A DNA stretch of 31,890 nucleotides. Source: SIG622 sp045652245 (lineage in GTDB: Bacteria > Bacillota > Clostridia > Oscillospirales > CAG-382). The translations under genes and the position numbers were made by a program. Under the pieces are notes generated by a model that saw only the letters and a program-made list of their open reading frames with translations, made no database searches and was not told where the DNA came from. The stretch spans positions 1 through 31,890 of the forward strand of contig JAZRTY010000018.1 in NCBI GenBank assembly GCA_045652245.1, in the 5' to 3' direction. Of this stretch, positions 15,625 to 23,816 are shown in pieces; positions within the stretch are counted from its first letter, which is position 1, and every line of letters begins with the position of its first letter.

Positions 15625-17054
15625 AGTTCTATGCCTTCCTGATAGCCATATTTTGAATAAATATTTTGTATTATAGAATATATCTTAATAAGTCCACTTA
15701 AACGTTGTTTTTCCTTTTTGCATTTTTGCAATTTTATCTCCCTTGTTATACAAGAATGTTCGTTAAAACTTGCAAGACAAAAAGAACAATGATGTATTGC
15801 CCAACAACTTAAACATTCCTTTTTTGTCAGTATAGAAAGGTTCATCTGTTTAGCAACTTGAACCATATCTATACCCGAGAATACATCTCCGATCTTACAA
15901 AACCCACAATTTTCGTTGATTTTTTCGCACGGCCAGTAATTGCCATATACATCAACCATTAATTTTGTTGCTCCGGAAATACATTGTCCTTGTGGATGAA
16001 TAATAGTTTCATAACTACTATAATCATTATTCTGATTTATATCAAATCTTTTCAAAACATCAATATCATCCGATATATAGTCAGGGCAGTGTCTACGTCG
16101 TTGATAGTAAAATAGCATCAATTCCAAATAATATCTTTTATTATCATACCGATTGATAGTTGTGATCTTATCAATTATTTTGTCATCTGATATTATATAA
16201 CTTGGTTTTCCACCTTCAGAAAAATTAATTCTAAAACCATTACTTTCAACGAACATACTTGTATTATTAAAAAATGACAAGCTTCTATTGAAATCCATAT
16301 AAGAATTTACTACTCCATTAAACGAAACATTCGTTCTCCAAAATTCACTATAATTTTCGTAAATATACTTCATGTTTGAATAAACTGAGCTAAAACTTCC
16401 CTTTTGGCTTGGAAATTTTCTGTGCTTGTCATGTAAAGACATATCGCCATCTAAACTTATAGTTAGCCTAAAATCTTTTTCTACAAGATATTCAACAATG
16501 TCATTAGTAAGCAACGTTCCATTTGTGGTCATTGAAAACACTACATTTTTGTTAGTTACCTTAGACTCAATATACTCTATAGCCGCTTGTATCAGTTCAA
16601 AATTAAGCAAGGGTTCCCCACCATAAAAGCCAAAATTCAATACTTTTATATCCCTTGAATGTTCAATATAGTCATTTATCGCTCTGATAGCAATATCTAA
16701 ACTCATGTCAACATTTTTATGATTTCTCGCGTTATTATCTGTACAAGCATACGGACAATAATCGCATATCAAGTTGCACTTTTGAGTAACCTGTAAAACT
16801 AAATATTTTCTACGATAATTAATATGCTCATCAATGAAGTTTATGGCTTTGTTTTCAAACGATGGGGTATACTCACCTATAAACCCCTTTTTTATCAAAA
16901 AATCAATTTCAGAACTTGCAATATTACTTTTGGAACTACATTTATTAGAATCACAAGATAAAATTTCACTACATTCTTTTGAAATTTTATTAATTTTTTT
17001 ATTAATAGCAGAATATATATATTCAGTCCCATTTAAAGAGAATATCTTATACAT
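15621..17054 (-). CDS. Radical SAM/SPASM peptide maturase (CcpM/CLI_3235-like)
   Basis: A 477-aa enzyme. Residues 1-80 look like a PqqD-like precursor-recognition domain (MYKIFSLNGTEYIY... FLIKKGFIGEY). The radical SAM core has CNLICDYC (C93, C97, C100) followed by the GGEP motif in FYGGEPLLNFE and TTNGTLLT. The SPASM domain runs from GQCISGATKLMVDVYGNYWPCEK through CGFCKIGDV to ECLSCWAIHHCSFC and a final Cys, giving room for two auxiliary clusters. Such enzymes crosslink Cys sulfur or side-chain carbons in precursor peptides. The gene follows the precursor by 75 bases with a hairpin between. GGAG precedes the ATG. The exact bond formed cannot be read from sequence. Confidence 0.9.
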   Translation of the reverse strand: MYKIFSLNGTEYIYSAINKKINKISKECSEILSCDSNKCSSKSNIASSEIDFLIKKGFIGEYTPSFENKAINFIDEHINYRRKYLVLQVTQKCNLICDYCPYACTDNNARNHKNVDMSLDIAIRAINDYIEHSRDIKVLNFGFYGGEPLLNFELIQAAIEYIESKVTNKNVVFSMTTNGTLLTNDIVEYLVEKDFRLTISLDGDMSLHDKHRKFPSQKGSFSSVYSNMKYIYENYSEFWRTNVSFNGVVNSYMDFNRSLSFFNNTSMFVESNGFRINFSEGGKPSYIISDDKIIDKITTINRYDNKRYYLELMLFYYQRRRHCPDYISDDIDVLKRFDINQNNDYSSYETIIHPQGQCISGATKLMVDVYGNYWPCEKINENCGFCKIGDVFSGIDMVQVAKQMNLSILTKKECLSCWAIHHCSFCLASFNEHSCITREIKLQKCKKEKQRLSGLIKIYSIIQNIYSKYGYQEGIEL

Positions 17055-17079
17055 TTTTAATCTCCATTGTTAAATTTTT

Positions 17080-17121
17080 GTTATTGCTACCCCATCCATA
17101 AAAGGATGAGACAGCAATAAC
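17080..17121 (-). promoter_or_regulatory. Hairpin between precursor and maturase genes
   Basis: Minus strand: GTTATTGCT...AGCAATAAC (9 bp) encloses CATCC/GGATG. It is followed by AAAAATTTAAC rather than a T run, so it is not a strong terminator. It is more likely an mRNA-processing or stabilising hairpin, or a partial terminator, that lets the precursor be made in excess over the enzymes. Confidence 0.7.
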
Positions 17122-17129
17122 TTTCGCAG

Positions 17130-17276
17130 TTAGCTATTTGGGGGAGTCCAAAGCGATTGCATGTTGGAGGCATCTTTTTTAATAAACTGACCACCCGTGC
17201 AAGGAGAACATTTATTGTCACAATTAAATGTACAATTGTTTCTCATTATCGCAATATCTCCTATATTCATCAACAT
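17130..17276 (-). CDS. RiPP precursor peptide, 48 aa, Cys-rich
   Basis: ATG at 17276 with AAGGAGGGG upstream; a longer frame to 17327 lacks this. A short leader (MLMNIGDIAIMRNN) is followed by C15, C19, C23 and C26 (CX3CX3CX2C), a TGG, and a tail ending LWTPPNS. It is first in the operon, ahead of the radical SAM maturase, as expected for a precursor. The cysteines are probable sites of radical SAM thioether chemistry or the maturase's recognition point. The C-terminal Ser is a candidate for phosphorylation by the HprK-like protein. GG at 28-29 could be a cleavage site, but no dedicated peptidase is encoded. About 180 bases upstream (17280-17460) should hold the promoter; TATACT is visible but no good -35. 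Confidence 0.72.
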   Translation of the reverse strand: MLMNIGDIAIMRNNCTFNCDNKCSPCTGGQFIKKDASNMQSLWTPPNS

Positions 17277-17459
17277 CTTATCCCCTCCTTCCGTATCAAT
17301 TTTATGCAAAATATGCGGAAAATCCACATAATTACAAGCTATAACTCATTTTATTCTTCACTTCTTTGTGTTACATTGCCAACTAAATGCTACTTGTATA
17401 TCTCATATATCACGAAATGATAAATTCTTTTTAGTATAGTGTATTCCAACAATATTTGG

Positions 17460-17722
17460 TTTTGATATCGTATAAAGCAAGTGTAACATCTGCTTTGAGC
17501 ATCATTTCTATTACAGTTGAAAAAGAAACACCCAAATCCAATAACTTACAACACTCATTTCATATGCCGTTAGCAACATATTTTGTATTGCAGCACCACG
17601 TGACTGAATATCCTTTATATAATGCTAAGAACACATCTTATCCAAATAAACGATAATCAAACAGGGAGCAGTTTTAATCCACCTTGGATTTGCTGATAAT
17701 TTAGATATTTCGTCAATGAGGT
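17460..17722 (-). pseudogene. Nitroreductase-family remnant
   Basis: Read on the minus strand the decayed frame gives RKNLIDEISKLSANPRWI and KTAPCLIIVYLDK, then a TAG, then HYIKDIQSRGAAIQNMLLTAYE, then a frameshift and about 35 more residues. The order 'APxLIxVxxD ... D..GAAiQNmlLaA' is characteristic of FMN-dependent nitroreductases. N-terminal flavin-binding parts are missing. It lies just upstream of the RiPP promoter region and is likely debris from an earlier insertion, although relatives of this fold (SagB type) do act in other RiPP pathways. Confidence 0.5.
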
Positions 17723-17991
17723 TTTTTCTGTTATAATCTTAACTTTTCACGGTCACCCGTTCTTGCTCGAAGGTGTCAATATCAAAGACTCAATAATTTT
17801 ATTTATATTTTCTATTTATATAAGATTAGAATTATATGATCTAATACTTGTTGTGATATTGTTCCTTAAAATATTTTCATGATTTTTTGAATATTCTTCC
17901 ATGCATTTTGACTTTAATATTATTATATCACACAGTTTTACATTTTTCAATATATAAAATTCTATTTTTTGAAAATTCATTATATTTACAC

Positions 17992-18109
17992 AAATTAATC
18001 TATTATTGTTTGAATTAATTAAATAAAAGTGTTTGACGCTTTCAATTTTTTCGCCATAAAACATTTCAACTTTTAATCTACCAAAGAAATTTTCCATAGA
18101 TCCATTTCT
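17992..18109 (-). pseudogene. IS3-family transposase (orfB) fragment
   Basis: The minus-strand frame reads RNGSMENFFGRLKVEMFYG, then EKIESVKHFYLINSNNNRLI, matching the C-terminal catalytic region of IS3-family integrases (usually 'DNAVMENFFGRLKSEMFYGE ... YIDYYNNxRI'). Only about 35-40 residues are recognisable; both sides run into unrelated AT-rich sequence. No terminal inverted repeats were identified, so it is a relic. Confidence 0.65.
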
Positions 18110-18540
18110 ATGTAATTAACTATGATTCTATATATGTAAAGCTTTTTATAGATAAATAAAACATGAATTTTGGTTGATTTCAATATGTCAATATTCACAA
18201 AAAGTATTTTAGCAGACCAATATTGCAATTTGTTTTTAATTATAAATATTTTTTAACAAATAGCACATTAAAATGATAGCAATTTATATACTATAATTGT
18301 AATCAGGGGAAATGACAAACAATAAGAAACTTTATAGTGACAATATTATAGAACAGAATTGTGAGACAAAATGAAAAGAATTTTACCAATTTGCTTAAAA
18401 CCAATTATTACTTCTGAATGTAATACATATTACAAATTTGCAATAATACAAAAAATGAATCGTATAAAAAGTGGTTATTAAATTACCTTGATCTATGGAC
18501 AGAATAAACAGGATGTTCATTTTATGGTAATCCTCAACAA
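18110..18540. other. AT-rich stretch with no supported gene
   Basis: Very AT-rich with scattered stops in all frames. A weak ribosome-like AGGGGAAATG occurs near 18305, but the frame closes after about 20 codons. I see no repeat array or structured RNA. Confidence 0.5.
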
Positions 18541-18783
18541 ATGTATGAGTTGTCATATTATAATGATATTTTGGAGATTAAAGACGGAAATATTTTGTTT
18601 GTAGAACCAGATAACATTATCAATTATTTAATTGATATTACATATCATATATCATCATTAATAAGTGTAGCTGACAAGCTATTGGAGTTATATAATCACG
18701 AACATCAAATATTGGAACGATTTATTTGGCGTTCCCAGGTGAGTTTCATCGAGGAAGACTTTTCAAAACAACATGAATTATGA
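18541..18783 (+). CDS. Hypothetical 80-aa ORF, probably a gene fragment
   Basis: Plus-strand frame reading GNPQQMYELSYYNDILE then DNIINYLIDITYHISSLISV and LLELYNHEHQILERFIWRS. The same frame is open for about 10 codons before the ATG (GCSFYGNPQQ), and there is no ribosome site, which suggests the 3' end of a larger lost gene rather than a complete one. I do not recognise the family. It lies in the debris zone between the IS3 relic and the helicase duplicate. Confidence 0.3.
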   Translation: MYELSYYNDILEIKDGNILFVEPDNIINYLIDITYHISSLISVADKLLELYNHEHQILERFIWRSQVSFIEEDFSKQHEL

Positions 18784-18928
18784 AAGAATTGTGTTTTTAA
18801 ACCCTCCTAATAAAAATTTCAGGCAAAACCCTCTGAGCGGTTTTAAATAAAAATTATAACGCACTATTTTCTTATAAAATTATAACGGTTATAGTTTTTT
18901 AATAAAAGTATAATAAAAATAACCTATT

Positions 18929-19350
18929 TTAAATTGTGGCGTACCTATCCAACTCAGCATAAAGAGAATTGATAGTGCTTTCATAGCAGAATATATATAT
19001 TTTCCTATTTGCGGTTGGATTTTCTGCAGCCAATTGTTCAGCTTCTTCTATTTTGCTACTTTTATCATCAAGAGTAAGCATAGTACCTTTGTGTAGATAT
19101 CGTTGTGGGTAAAGCTCCGTTTGTTTGCATTGTATTTTGTGCACAACACAAATTTGTTATTTTACACGATAGCCTCAACCCCACCTTCTCGTAGCGCATT
19201 AGTTATCGCTCTGACATATTCGGGGTATCCACCAAAATGCATTGCCGCAATGATCCTTTCAGAGTCGTTTGCTTTATGATACACAAATGTATCCTTAATC
19301 TGTACTGTGTAGTTGTACGTTGTCGGTGATAATTCGTACAGTTTCCTCAA
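18929..19350 (-). pseudogene. Decayed duplicate of the element helicase N-terminus
   Basis: This minus-strand stretch matches residues 1 to about 145 of the intact helicase at 28774-31833. Aligned pieces are LSPTTYNYTVQ, DTFVYHKANDSERIIAAMHFGGYPEYVRAI, EGGVEAIV, GTMLTLDDKS and RKIYIFCYESTINSLYAELD. It uses the same TTG start and GGAGG site, and the homology continues upstream through TTTAAGTTTTGGTT. After VEAIV there is an in-frame TAA and then a frameshift before KGTML. It ends abruptly at about residue 145 of the parent. It is clearly non-functional. Confidence 0.9.
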
Positions 19351-19394
19351 TATGCATATGCCTCCTTCGTTTAAGTTTTGGTTGTAACTTTTGC

Positions 19395-19517
19395 CTGCTT
19401 ACCATTTTTATAATGCTATTTTAATAGATATGATTTCCCTTTGAAAGTGGTAACGCTAAAATGAAAAGAAATTTGAAAATTGATAAAAAATTATGATTTA
19501 ATATGTTGATGTGATAT
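19395..19517. repeat. Direct repeat copy B (promoter-bearing)
   Basis: Homologous to 6321-6443 in the same orientation. On the minus strand it contains -35 TTTCAA (19446-19441), a 17-base spacer and -10 TAAAAT (19423-19418), upstream of the helicase duplicate. It stops where the IS110 fragment begins (19521), so the insertion or a deletion has probably cut it. The intact helicase's own upstream DNA diverges from this at about 31877, shortly after the shared leader. Confidence 0.7.
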
Positions 19518-19520
19518 TAT

Positions 19521-20533
19521 GAACCAATAGCACAGTATCTCCACGAAGCAGGTATATTTGTTTCCGTAGTCAATGCTATCCTTGCTCACGACTACAGCGG
19601 AAACTCAATACGTAAGGTCAAGACAGATAAGATCGACGCCATAAAGCTCGCCAATATGGCAATCGACCGCTGGCTTCAGCTTGTGGAATACGTCCCTGAA
19701 GATGAGATCCGTCAGACCTCAAAATTTGTAACCGTCAATACAATCAGTACAACAAACTAAAGACCATGCTGAAAAACAACTTAATTGCACTGCTTGACCA
19801 AACCTTTCCTGATGTGGATAAGCTATTTACGTCTCCATTAAGAAAGAGTGACGGTCACGAAAAATGGGTGGATTTCGCTTTGAAATTCTGGCATTGTGAA
19901 TGTGTTTGCGGCATATCCGAAAAGCAATTCAAGGATAAATACGAGCGTTGGTGCAAGCGAAACAGATACAATTACAGTGCTTACAAAGCCGAAGATATTT
20001 ATGCCAAGTCTTGTGGTAATGTCGGACTGCTACCAATGTGTGAGTCAACAAAAGTTCTTATCACACAAGCAATTACTCAATTGCAAACCATCGAAGAAAC
20101 TCTTGCGGATATCAAATGTGAGATGCAAAAACTTGCCTCAACATTACCTGAATATGACACCGTTATGGCGCTGTATGGTGTTGGGGACGTTCTAGGTCCC
20201 CAGCTCATTGCAGAGATAGGTGATGTCAGCAGATTCAAAAGCAAGAAATCGCTGATTGCTTTTGCCGGCATCGATTCTCCAGCAGACCAATCGGGACAAG
20301 TAGACAACAAATCGAAAGCCATCACTAAACGCGGCTCTGCATCGCTCCGAAAAACGCTATTTCAGGTGATGTCTGTAATTATTCAAAATAGTCCTGAAAC
20401 CGAACCAGTTTATACATACTTGGACAAAAAGCGTTCGGAAGGTAAACCGTATAGAGTATATATGATTGCTGCAGCAAACAAGTTCTTACGCATCTACTAT
20501 GCAAGAGCTAAAGAATGCCTTGTCAACACTTGA
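19521..20533 (+). pseudogene. IS110-family transposase, 5'-truncated and frameshifted
   Basis: From 19521 the frame reads EPIAQYLHEAGIFVSVVNA and SGNSIRKVKTDKIDAIKLAN, the end of the DEDD RuvC-like domain of IS110 transposases. After a frameshift near 19727 it continues RQYNQYNKLKTMLKNNLIAL to the C-terminal domain: YGVGDVLGPQLIAEIGDVSRF, AFAGIDSP, KRGSASLRKTLFQ and the closing YYARAKECLVNT. The first ~80-90 residues with the initial catalytic acids are missing, so it cannot transpose by itself. It abuts repeat copy B. The serine-containing C-terminal motif (KRGSASLR) is intact. Confidence 0.88.
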
Positions 20534-20556
20534 AATCGCAAAACGAGTTTACAGAA

Positions 20557-20584
20557 AATTCGGAATCACTATTCTGAATTTTTT
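20557..20584 (+). terminator. Intrinsic terminator after the IS110 gene
   Basis: AATTCGGAAT and ATTCTGAATT form a 10-base stem (one G-T pair) around CACT, followed by TTTTG. It begins 23 bases after the transposase stop. A smaller hairpin AAGCAC-TGCT-GTGCTT follows at 20626-20641. Confidence 0.7.
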
Positions 20585-20771
20585 GTATATTGACAACGTG
20601 ACCTCGGTATAATTATCATTCAGCGAAGCACTGCTGTGCTTTGCCCTTGATTGCCTTGACCGGCGCAAAAATTTTCACGTTGCGGTGGTCTTTTTGTCAT
20701 GCCTTCCTTGTCGTCAAAAATCATTTTGACTTTTTTCATTTTAGGGCTTGACTTTTATTAGCAGGTCTTTC

Positions 20772-20969
20772 TCAAAACAGAATCGACGGAAGTATGCATA
20801 CCGCTGCGACCATAACGTGAAAAATCACGGTTACGCCGATGGATATGTATGCCTTCTTCGGTATTTCTGCGATAACGCCGTTTTCAACAACGACGTGCTC
20901 TTTGATGAAAGATTTTACGTTGGTGTAAAGGTTGTAGCAAGCAAGTAAAAAAAGTATAGTATAAAACAT
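20772..20969 (-). CDS. Small membrane protein, two helices (65 aa)
   Basis: ATG at 20969 with GGAGGAACAAAT upstream. There is an N-terminal hydrophobic helix (MFYTILFLLACYNLYTNV), a polar linker (KSFIKEHVVVENGVIAEIPKKA), and a second helix (YISIGVTVIFHVMVAAVCIL). Both ends are probably on the same side of the membrane. Not recognised by family; such proteins are common last genes in conjugative element operons. It lies 13 bases after the YkgJ-like gene and seems to close the right-hand operon, near the junction with the IS110 relic. Confidence 0.65.
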   Translation of the reverse strand: MFYTILFLLACYNLYTNVKSFIKEHVVVENGVIAEIPKKAYISIGVTVIFHVMVAAVCILPSILF

Positions 20970-20982
20970 ATTTGTTCCTCCG

Positions 20983-21630
20983 TTATATTTCTTTTAATAT
21001 TCTTTCAATACATTCTTTTCTGTCAAGAAACTGCGACCAGAAGTATGCCCTTGTGTCGTAGCACATATACAAAATCGGGATAAGTGTAGTCTGAAAAGCC
21101 TCAAGCTCTCGGGGAGCAAAGTTTCTTTCGTGAATGAACAGAGTAATTTTACTTATCAGGTCATACCATGCCTTTGAAAACCTTTCGTTCTCCTCGAAAA
21201 CGTCGTTGAGCTTCAGCCAATCATCAACCGTCTGTGTGGGATTTCTTTCACCACTGGTAACGGGCTGATTGAAGTAGACTATCTTTCCGTCAATATATCC
21301 ACGACCAAGCGGATACATTCTGCATATGGTAGGCTTCATCTCGCCGAGCATACAGCCTGTCGGTGTATGGAACGGACAAGAGCCTGCCTTTATACTCACA
21401 ATGGGAAGCTTTGACTGATCTCCTATGTATCTGTAGCAGTATTTTGAAACAATATCTTCCGTAGAAGTGTTCAGATTGACCGCTGCCCAGAATAAACCAT
21501 AGGGTGTCAGAATTATCCCCGTGTGGTTATAACAGCATTTGCCGCATTTCTTGCACTTAAAGTTATATATATCCTCTTTACCGACCTGATTGTTATGAAG
21601 CAGTTCGGCTTTGTTATCCATATTACCCAT
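20983..21630 (-). CDS. YkgJ-family Cys-cluster (Fe/Zn-binding) protein
   Basis: A 215-aa protein from the ATG at 21630 (AAGGAAGG six bases upstream; a longer frame to 21678 has no site). The N-terminal domain has CKKCGKCCYNHTG, then CPFHTPTGCMLGEMKPTICRMYPLG, the CxxCxxCC plus later Cys pattern of the YkgJ/FliB-like metal-chelating family. The C-terminal ~90 residues are helical. Members bind Fe-S or zinc; one branch methylates flagellin lysines, but most have no known job. In this operon it may be a metalloprotein accessory of the element. Confidence 0.75.
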   Translation of the reverse strand: MGNMDNKAELLHNNQVGKEDIYNFKCKKCGKCCYNHTGIILTPYGLFWAAVNLNTSTEDIVSKYCYRYIGDQSKLPIVSIKAGSCPFHTPTGCMLGEMKPTICRMYPLGRGYIDGKIVYFNQPVTSGERNPTQTVDDWLKLNDVFEENERFSKAWYDLISKITLFIHERNFAPRELEAFQTTLIPILYMCYDTRAYFWSQFLDRKECIERILKEI

Positions 21631-21644
21631 ATTGAACCTTCCTT

Positions 21645-21845
21645 TCAGCAGATGTTTACATATTCGCCTATGATACAAAGAGCCTCATCATAACTGCCGG
21701 ATGATGTGATACGCTCACGCATCTCTTTAGCTTCTTCAGAGAGACCGTTTTCTCTCAAGGTCTTTGATGCTCTTGCCATAAGGTTGAATATATTTCCGTC
21801 CTCGCCGATAAGTTTGCAATCGGGCTTGTTTCTTTTGTTATCCAT
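21645..21845 (-). CDS. Small conserved-looking element protein (66 aa)
   Basis: ATG at 21845 with AAAGGAGTAC upstream. The sequence (CKLIGEDGNIFNLMARASKTL, then GLSEEAKEMRERI, then SGSYDEALCIIGEYVNI) is compact and looks like a folded helical domain. I recall similar small proteins in mobile elements of gut Clostridia, but no function is known. It lies between the 136-aa gene and the YkgJ-like gene with 14-base gaps, so it is co-transcribed. Confidence 0.7.
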   Translation of the reverse strand: MDNKRNKPDCKLIGEDGNIFNLMARASKTLRENGLSEEAKEMRERITSSGSYDEALCIIGEYVNIC

Positions 21846-21859
21846 TTTGTTGTACTCCT

Positions 21860-22270
21860 TTATTTCTTTAATACTTCGGGACGGTATTTTTCATTGAAAG
21901 CGGTGTAGTCGCACCATTCTTTGTTATCAAATATCCGTGCCGCGTGTAGTTCAAGTGCCATTTGTTTTGCTTCCTTTGCATCCCGTGAGAATCCGTAGAG
22001 CTTTTCCCATTCAAAAAGATGAGAGAACAGCTTCTGCTCACTGCATCGTTTGATTAAGTCCTCTACAAGTCTTTGCCATTCCGATTCCTCAACATCACCC
22101 AAATCACACTGGATACCGTGTCGGTATCCGTATTTCTTTTCGGGATTTGATGATATCAGATATGCCTGTCCCGTGCCGTGATGCTTTCGCAAAACGGCAA
22201 AGTCAGTGATTTCGGGTCCGTTATAATTGTTTATGACTATTCTACGAAAAGGTCTGAATTGTTCTTTCAA
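21860..22270 (-). CDS. Hypothetical protein (136 aa)
   Basis: It starts at a TTG at 22270 with GGAGGA eight bases upstream, and overlaps the last 29 bases of the VWA gene, so it is translationally coupled. The N-terminal half is beta-rich (IVINNYNGPEITDFAVLRKH, ISSNPEKKYGYRHGIQCDL); the C-terminal half is helical and rich in aromatic and charged residues (FSHLFEWEKLYGFSRDAKEA). No motif is recognised. The overlap with the VWA gene suggests a partner or substrate of the MoxR-VWA pair. Confidence 0.65.
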   Translation of the reverse strand: MKEQFRPFRRIVINNYNGPEITDFAVLRKHHGTGQAYLISSNPEKKYGYRHGIQCDLGDVEESEWQRLVEDLIKRCSEQKLFSHLFEWEKLYGFSRDAKEAKQMALELHAARIFDNKEWCDYTAFNEKYRPEVLKK

Positions 22271-23816
22271 CTATCGTGTCCTCCATAAGCTCACTTGTTC
22301 TGTAGATGGTATCCGCAAACTTCTGAAGCGAAAAGTCAAAGCATTCGCCTTTATCAAGTAATATACCCGTAAGCCTTGCACCTATGTCTGACTTAAATTC
22401 CTCGAAAAGCTCAAGGAACTCATCAGACACATCGCATTCGCCGTCGGTTATAAACACAATATCGGGCTTGTCAAGCTTTCCGCCGGAAGTGAGTGCAAAT
22501 ACTTCTCTTAAAGGCTTCTCAAAGTCTGTACCGCCGCCAAGAAGTGTTTCGGCACAGTCAAGCACCTTTTTCGGATCGACCTTTTCATCTTTCGGGAAGT
22601 AGTCAACCTTTGTTGTGCTTGAAAAATGCACTAAAGCAAAATTTGCGTTATTCACACGGCATATTTCGTAAAGCACCATCGCCACAGCCATCCCGTAGGC
22701 ATTGTTCTCACCAAAGGTAGAGCTTGATTCGTCAAGGCAGACGATAATATCGCCGTTGCCTTTGTATTCGGGCTCACGCTTGCGGTACTGCTTCAGACTC
22801 TTACTCTGATACTTACGCATAAAAAGCGGTATTAGCTCGGGAGTAGAAAGCATTGCAAGTTCGGAGGTGAGTGCCTTGTTTACGTTGTTACCGTATTCAA
22901 TGTCATACTTTTCTCCGTTGCCGTAGGAATATCCTGCAATTCTCTTTGCCTTTAACATCTCTTTGTAGCGGCCGAGAAACCTTGCAATATACCGAAGCTT
23001 ATGTGAATTTGCTGTACGCCGTAAAATTTCTGTATTAATTGGATTTTTCTTCATTTCGGGATCACCGTCACCCCAGGCAAGAACAGCACTTTCAATATCT
23101 TTTGCACGCTCAAGTGCCGCCTCTGTTGAGGCTGCAATAGCACGCCTTATATCAGCGCCGTTTCTGCTCATACTGTTTTGTATGAGTCCTGCGTACATCT
23201 GCGACTGTTCCTTCTTTGAAGCAATACGGTTTGCAGTACTTACAATCTTACGCTCAAGGATAGGCTTTTGCGATTCAGGTGCAGTTTCGTACTTTGAAAG
23301 AAGCTCAGAAAGTGTTTGAGATAAATCTCTTGCATCCTGCTCCATTCTGTCAAGTGCGTCAACTTTACCTTTACCGCCTGTAGCCTTTTCCATAAGACCG
23401 TCAAAATTTGAAAGCAACTGTCCCGTAAATTCTTCGGTAGCACCGATGGCGGGAAGCTCCTTGCCCTCACATACGCTTTTGACTGCCGTGTAGTTTTCGT
23501 CAGCCATAAGATCTGTGAGAATACCTTTGTTGAACTCTCTTGATAATGTAGTCATCTGACTTTCATCGGTGTATCGGGGACGAAGCCCGTACACAGACTG
23601 AAAAACATCATTTACAAGACTTCCAAAGGATTTGAGTTTCTTTGAGCCTTGTTCCTCATATGAGGCAAGCTCATCGGCATCACCCGATAAATCATCAAAG
23701 ATTGCCTGTTCTATCCTAGTGGATTTAAGAACACGGTCTGTCTTTGGCGTATCCACAGTTCCCGTAAGTGTTGAAAGTCCCGATAGGATTTCTTCAATAC
23801 TTTTGAATTGTTCCAT
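22242..23816 (-). CDS. VWA-domain protein partnering a MoxR ATPase
   Basis: A 524-aa protein from the ATG at 23816, with GGAGG five bases upstream; a TTG at 23837 is possible. Residues ~1-340 are helical with a coiled-coil-like middle. The C-terminal VWA domain has the metal site CLDESSS (D362, S364, S366), GGGTDFEKPL with the MIDAS Thr, and FITDGECD. This matches ViaA/CoxE-type proteins, which work with MoxR/RavA ATPases to remodel or insert metals into protein complexes. The MoxR gene lies upstream in the same operon with SSB between. In a replication-type operon it may remodel a nucleoprotein complex; that is inference. Confidence 0.85.
   Translation of the reverse strand: MEQFKSIEEILSGLSTLTGTVDTPKTDRVLKSTRIEQAIFDDLSGDADELASYEEQGSKKLKSFGSLVNDVFQSVYGLRPRYTDESQMTTLSREFNKGILTDLMADENYTAVKSVCEGKELPAIGATEEFTGQLLSNFDGLMEKATGGKGKVDALDRMEQDARDLSQTLSELLSKYETAPESQKPILERKIVSTANRIASKKEQSQMYAGLIQNSMSRNGADIRRAIAASTEAALERAKDIESAVLAWGDGDPEMKKNPINTEILRRTANSHKLRYIARFLGRYKEMLKAKRIAGYSYGNGEKYDIEYGNNVNKALTSELAMLSTPELIPLFMRKYQSKSLKQYRKREPEYKGNGDIIVCLDESSSTFGENNAYGMAVAMVLYEICRVNNANFALVHFSSTTKVDYFPKDEKVDPKKVLDCAETLLGGGTDFEKPLREVFALTSGGKLDKPDIVFITDGECDVSDEFLELFEEFKSDIGARLTGILLDKGECFDFSLQKFADTIYRTSELMEDTIVERTIQTFS

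Noticed and set aside
20620..20739. 39-codon minus-strand ORF beginning MKKVKMIFDDKEGM
   Set aside because: No ribosome site precedes its ATG and its end overlaps a small hairpin; not supported enough to annotate.
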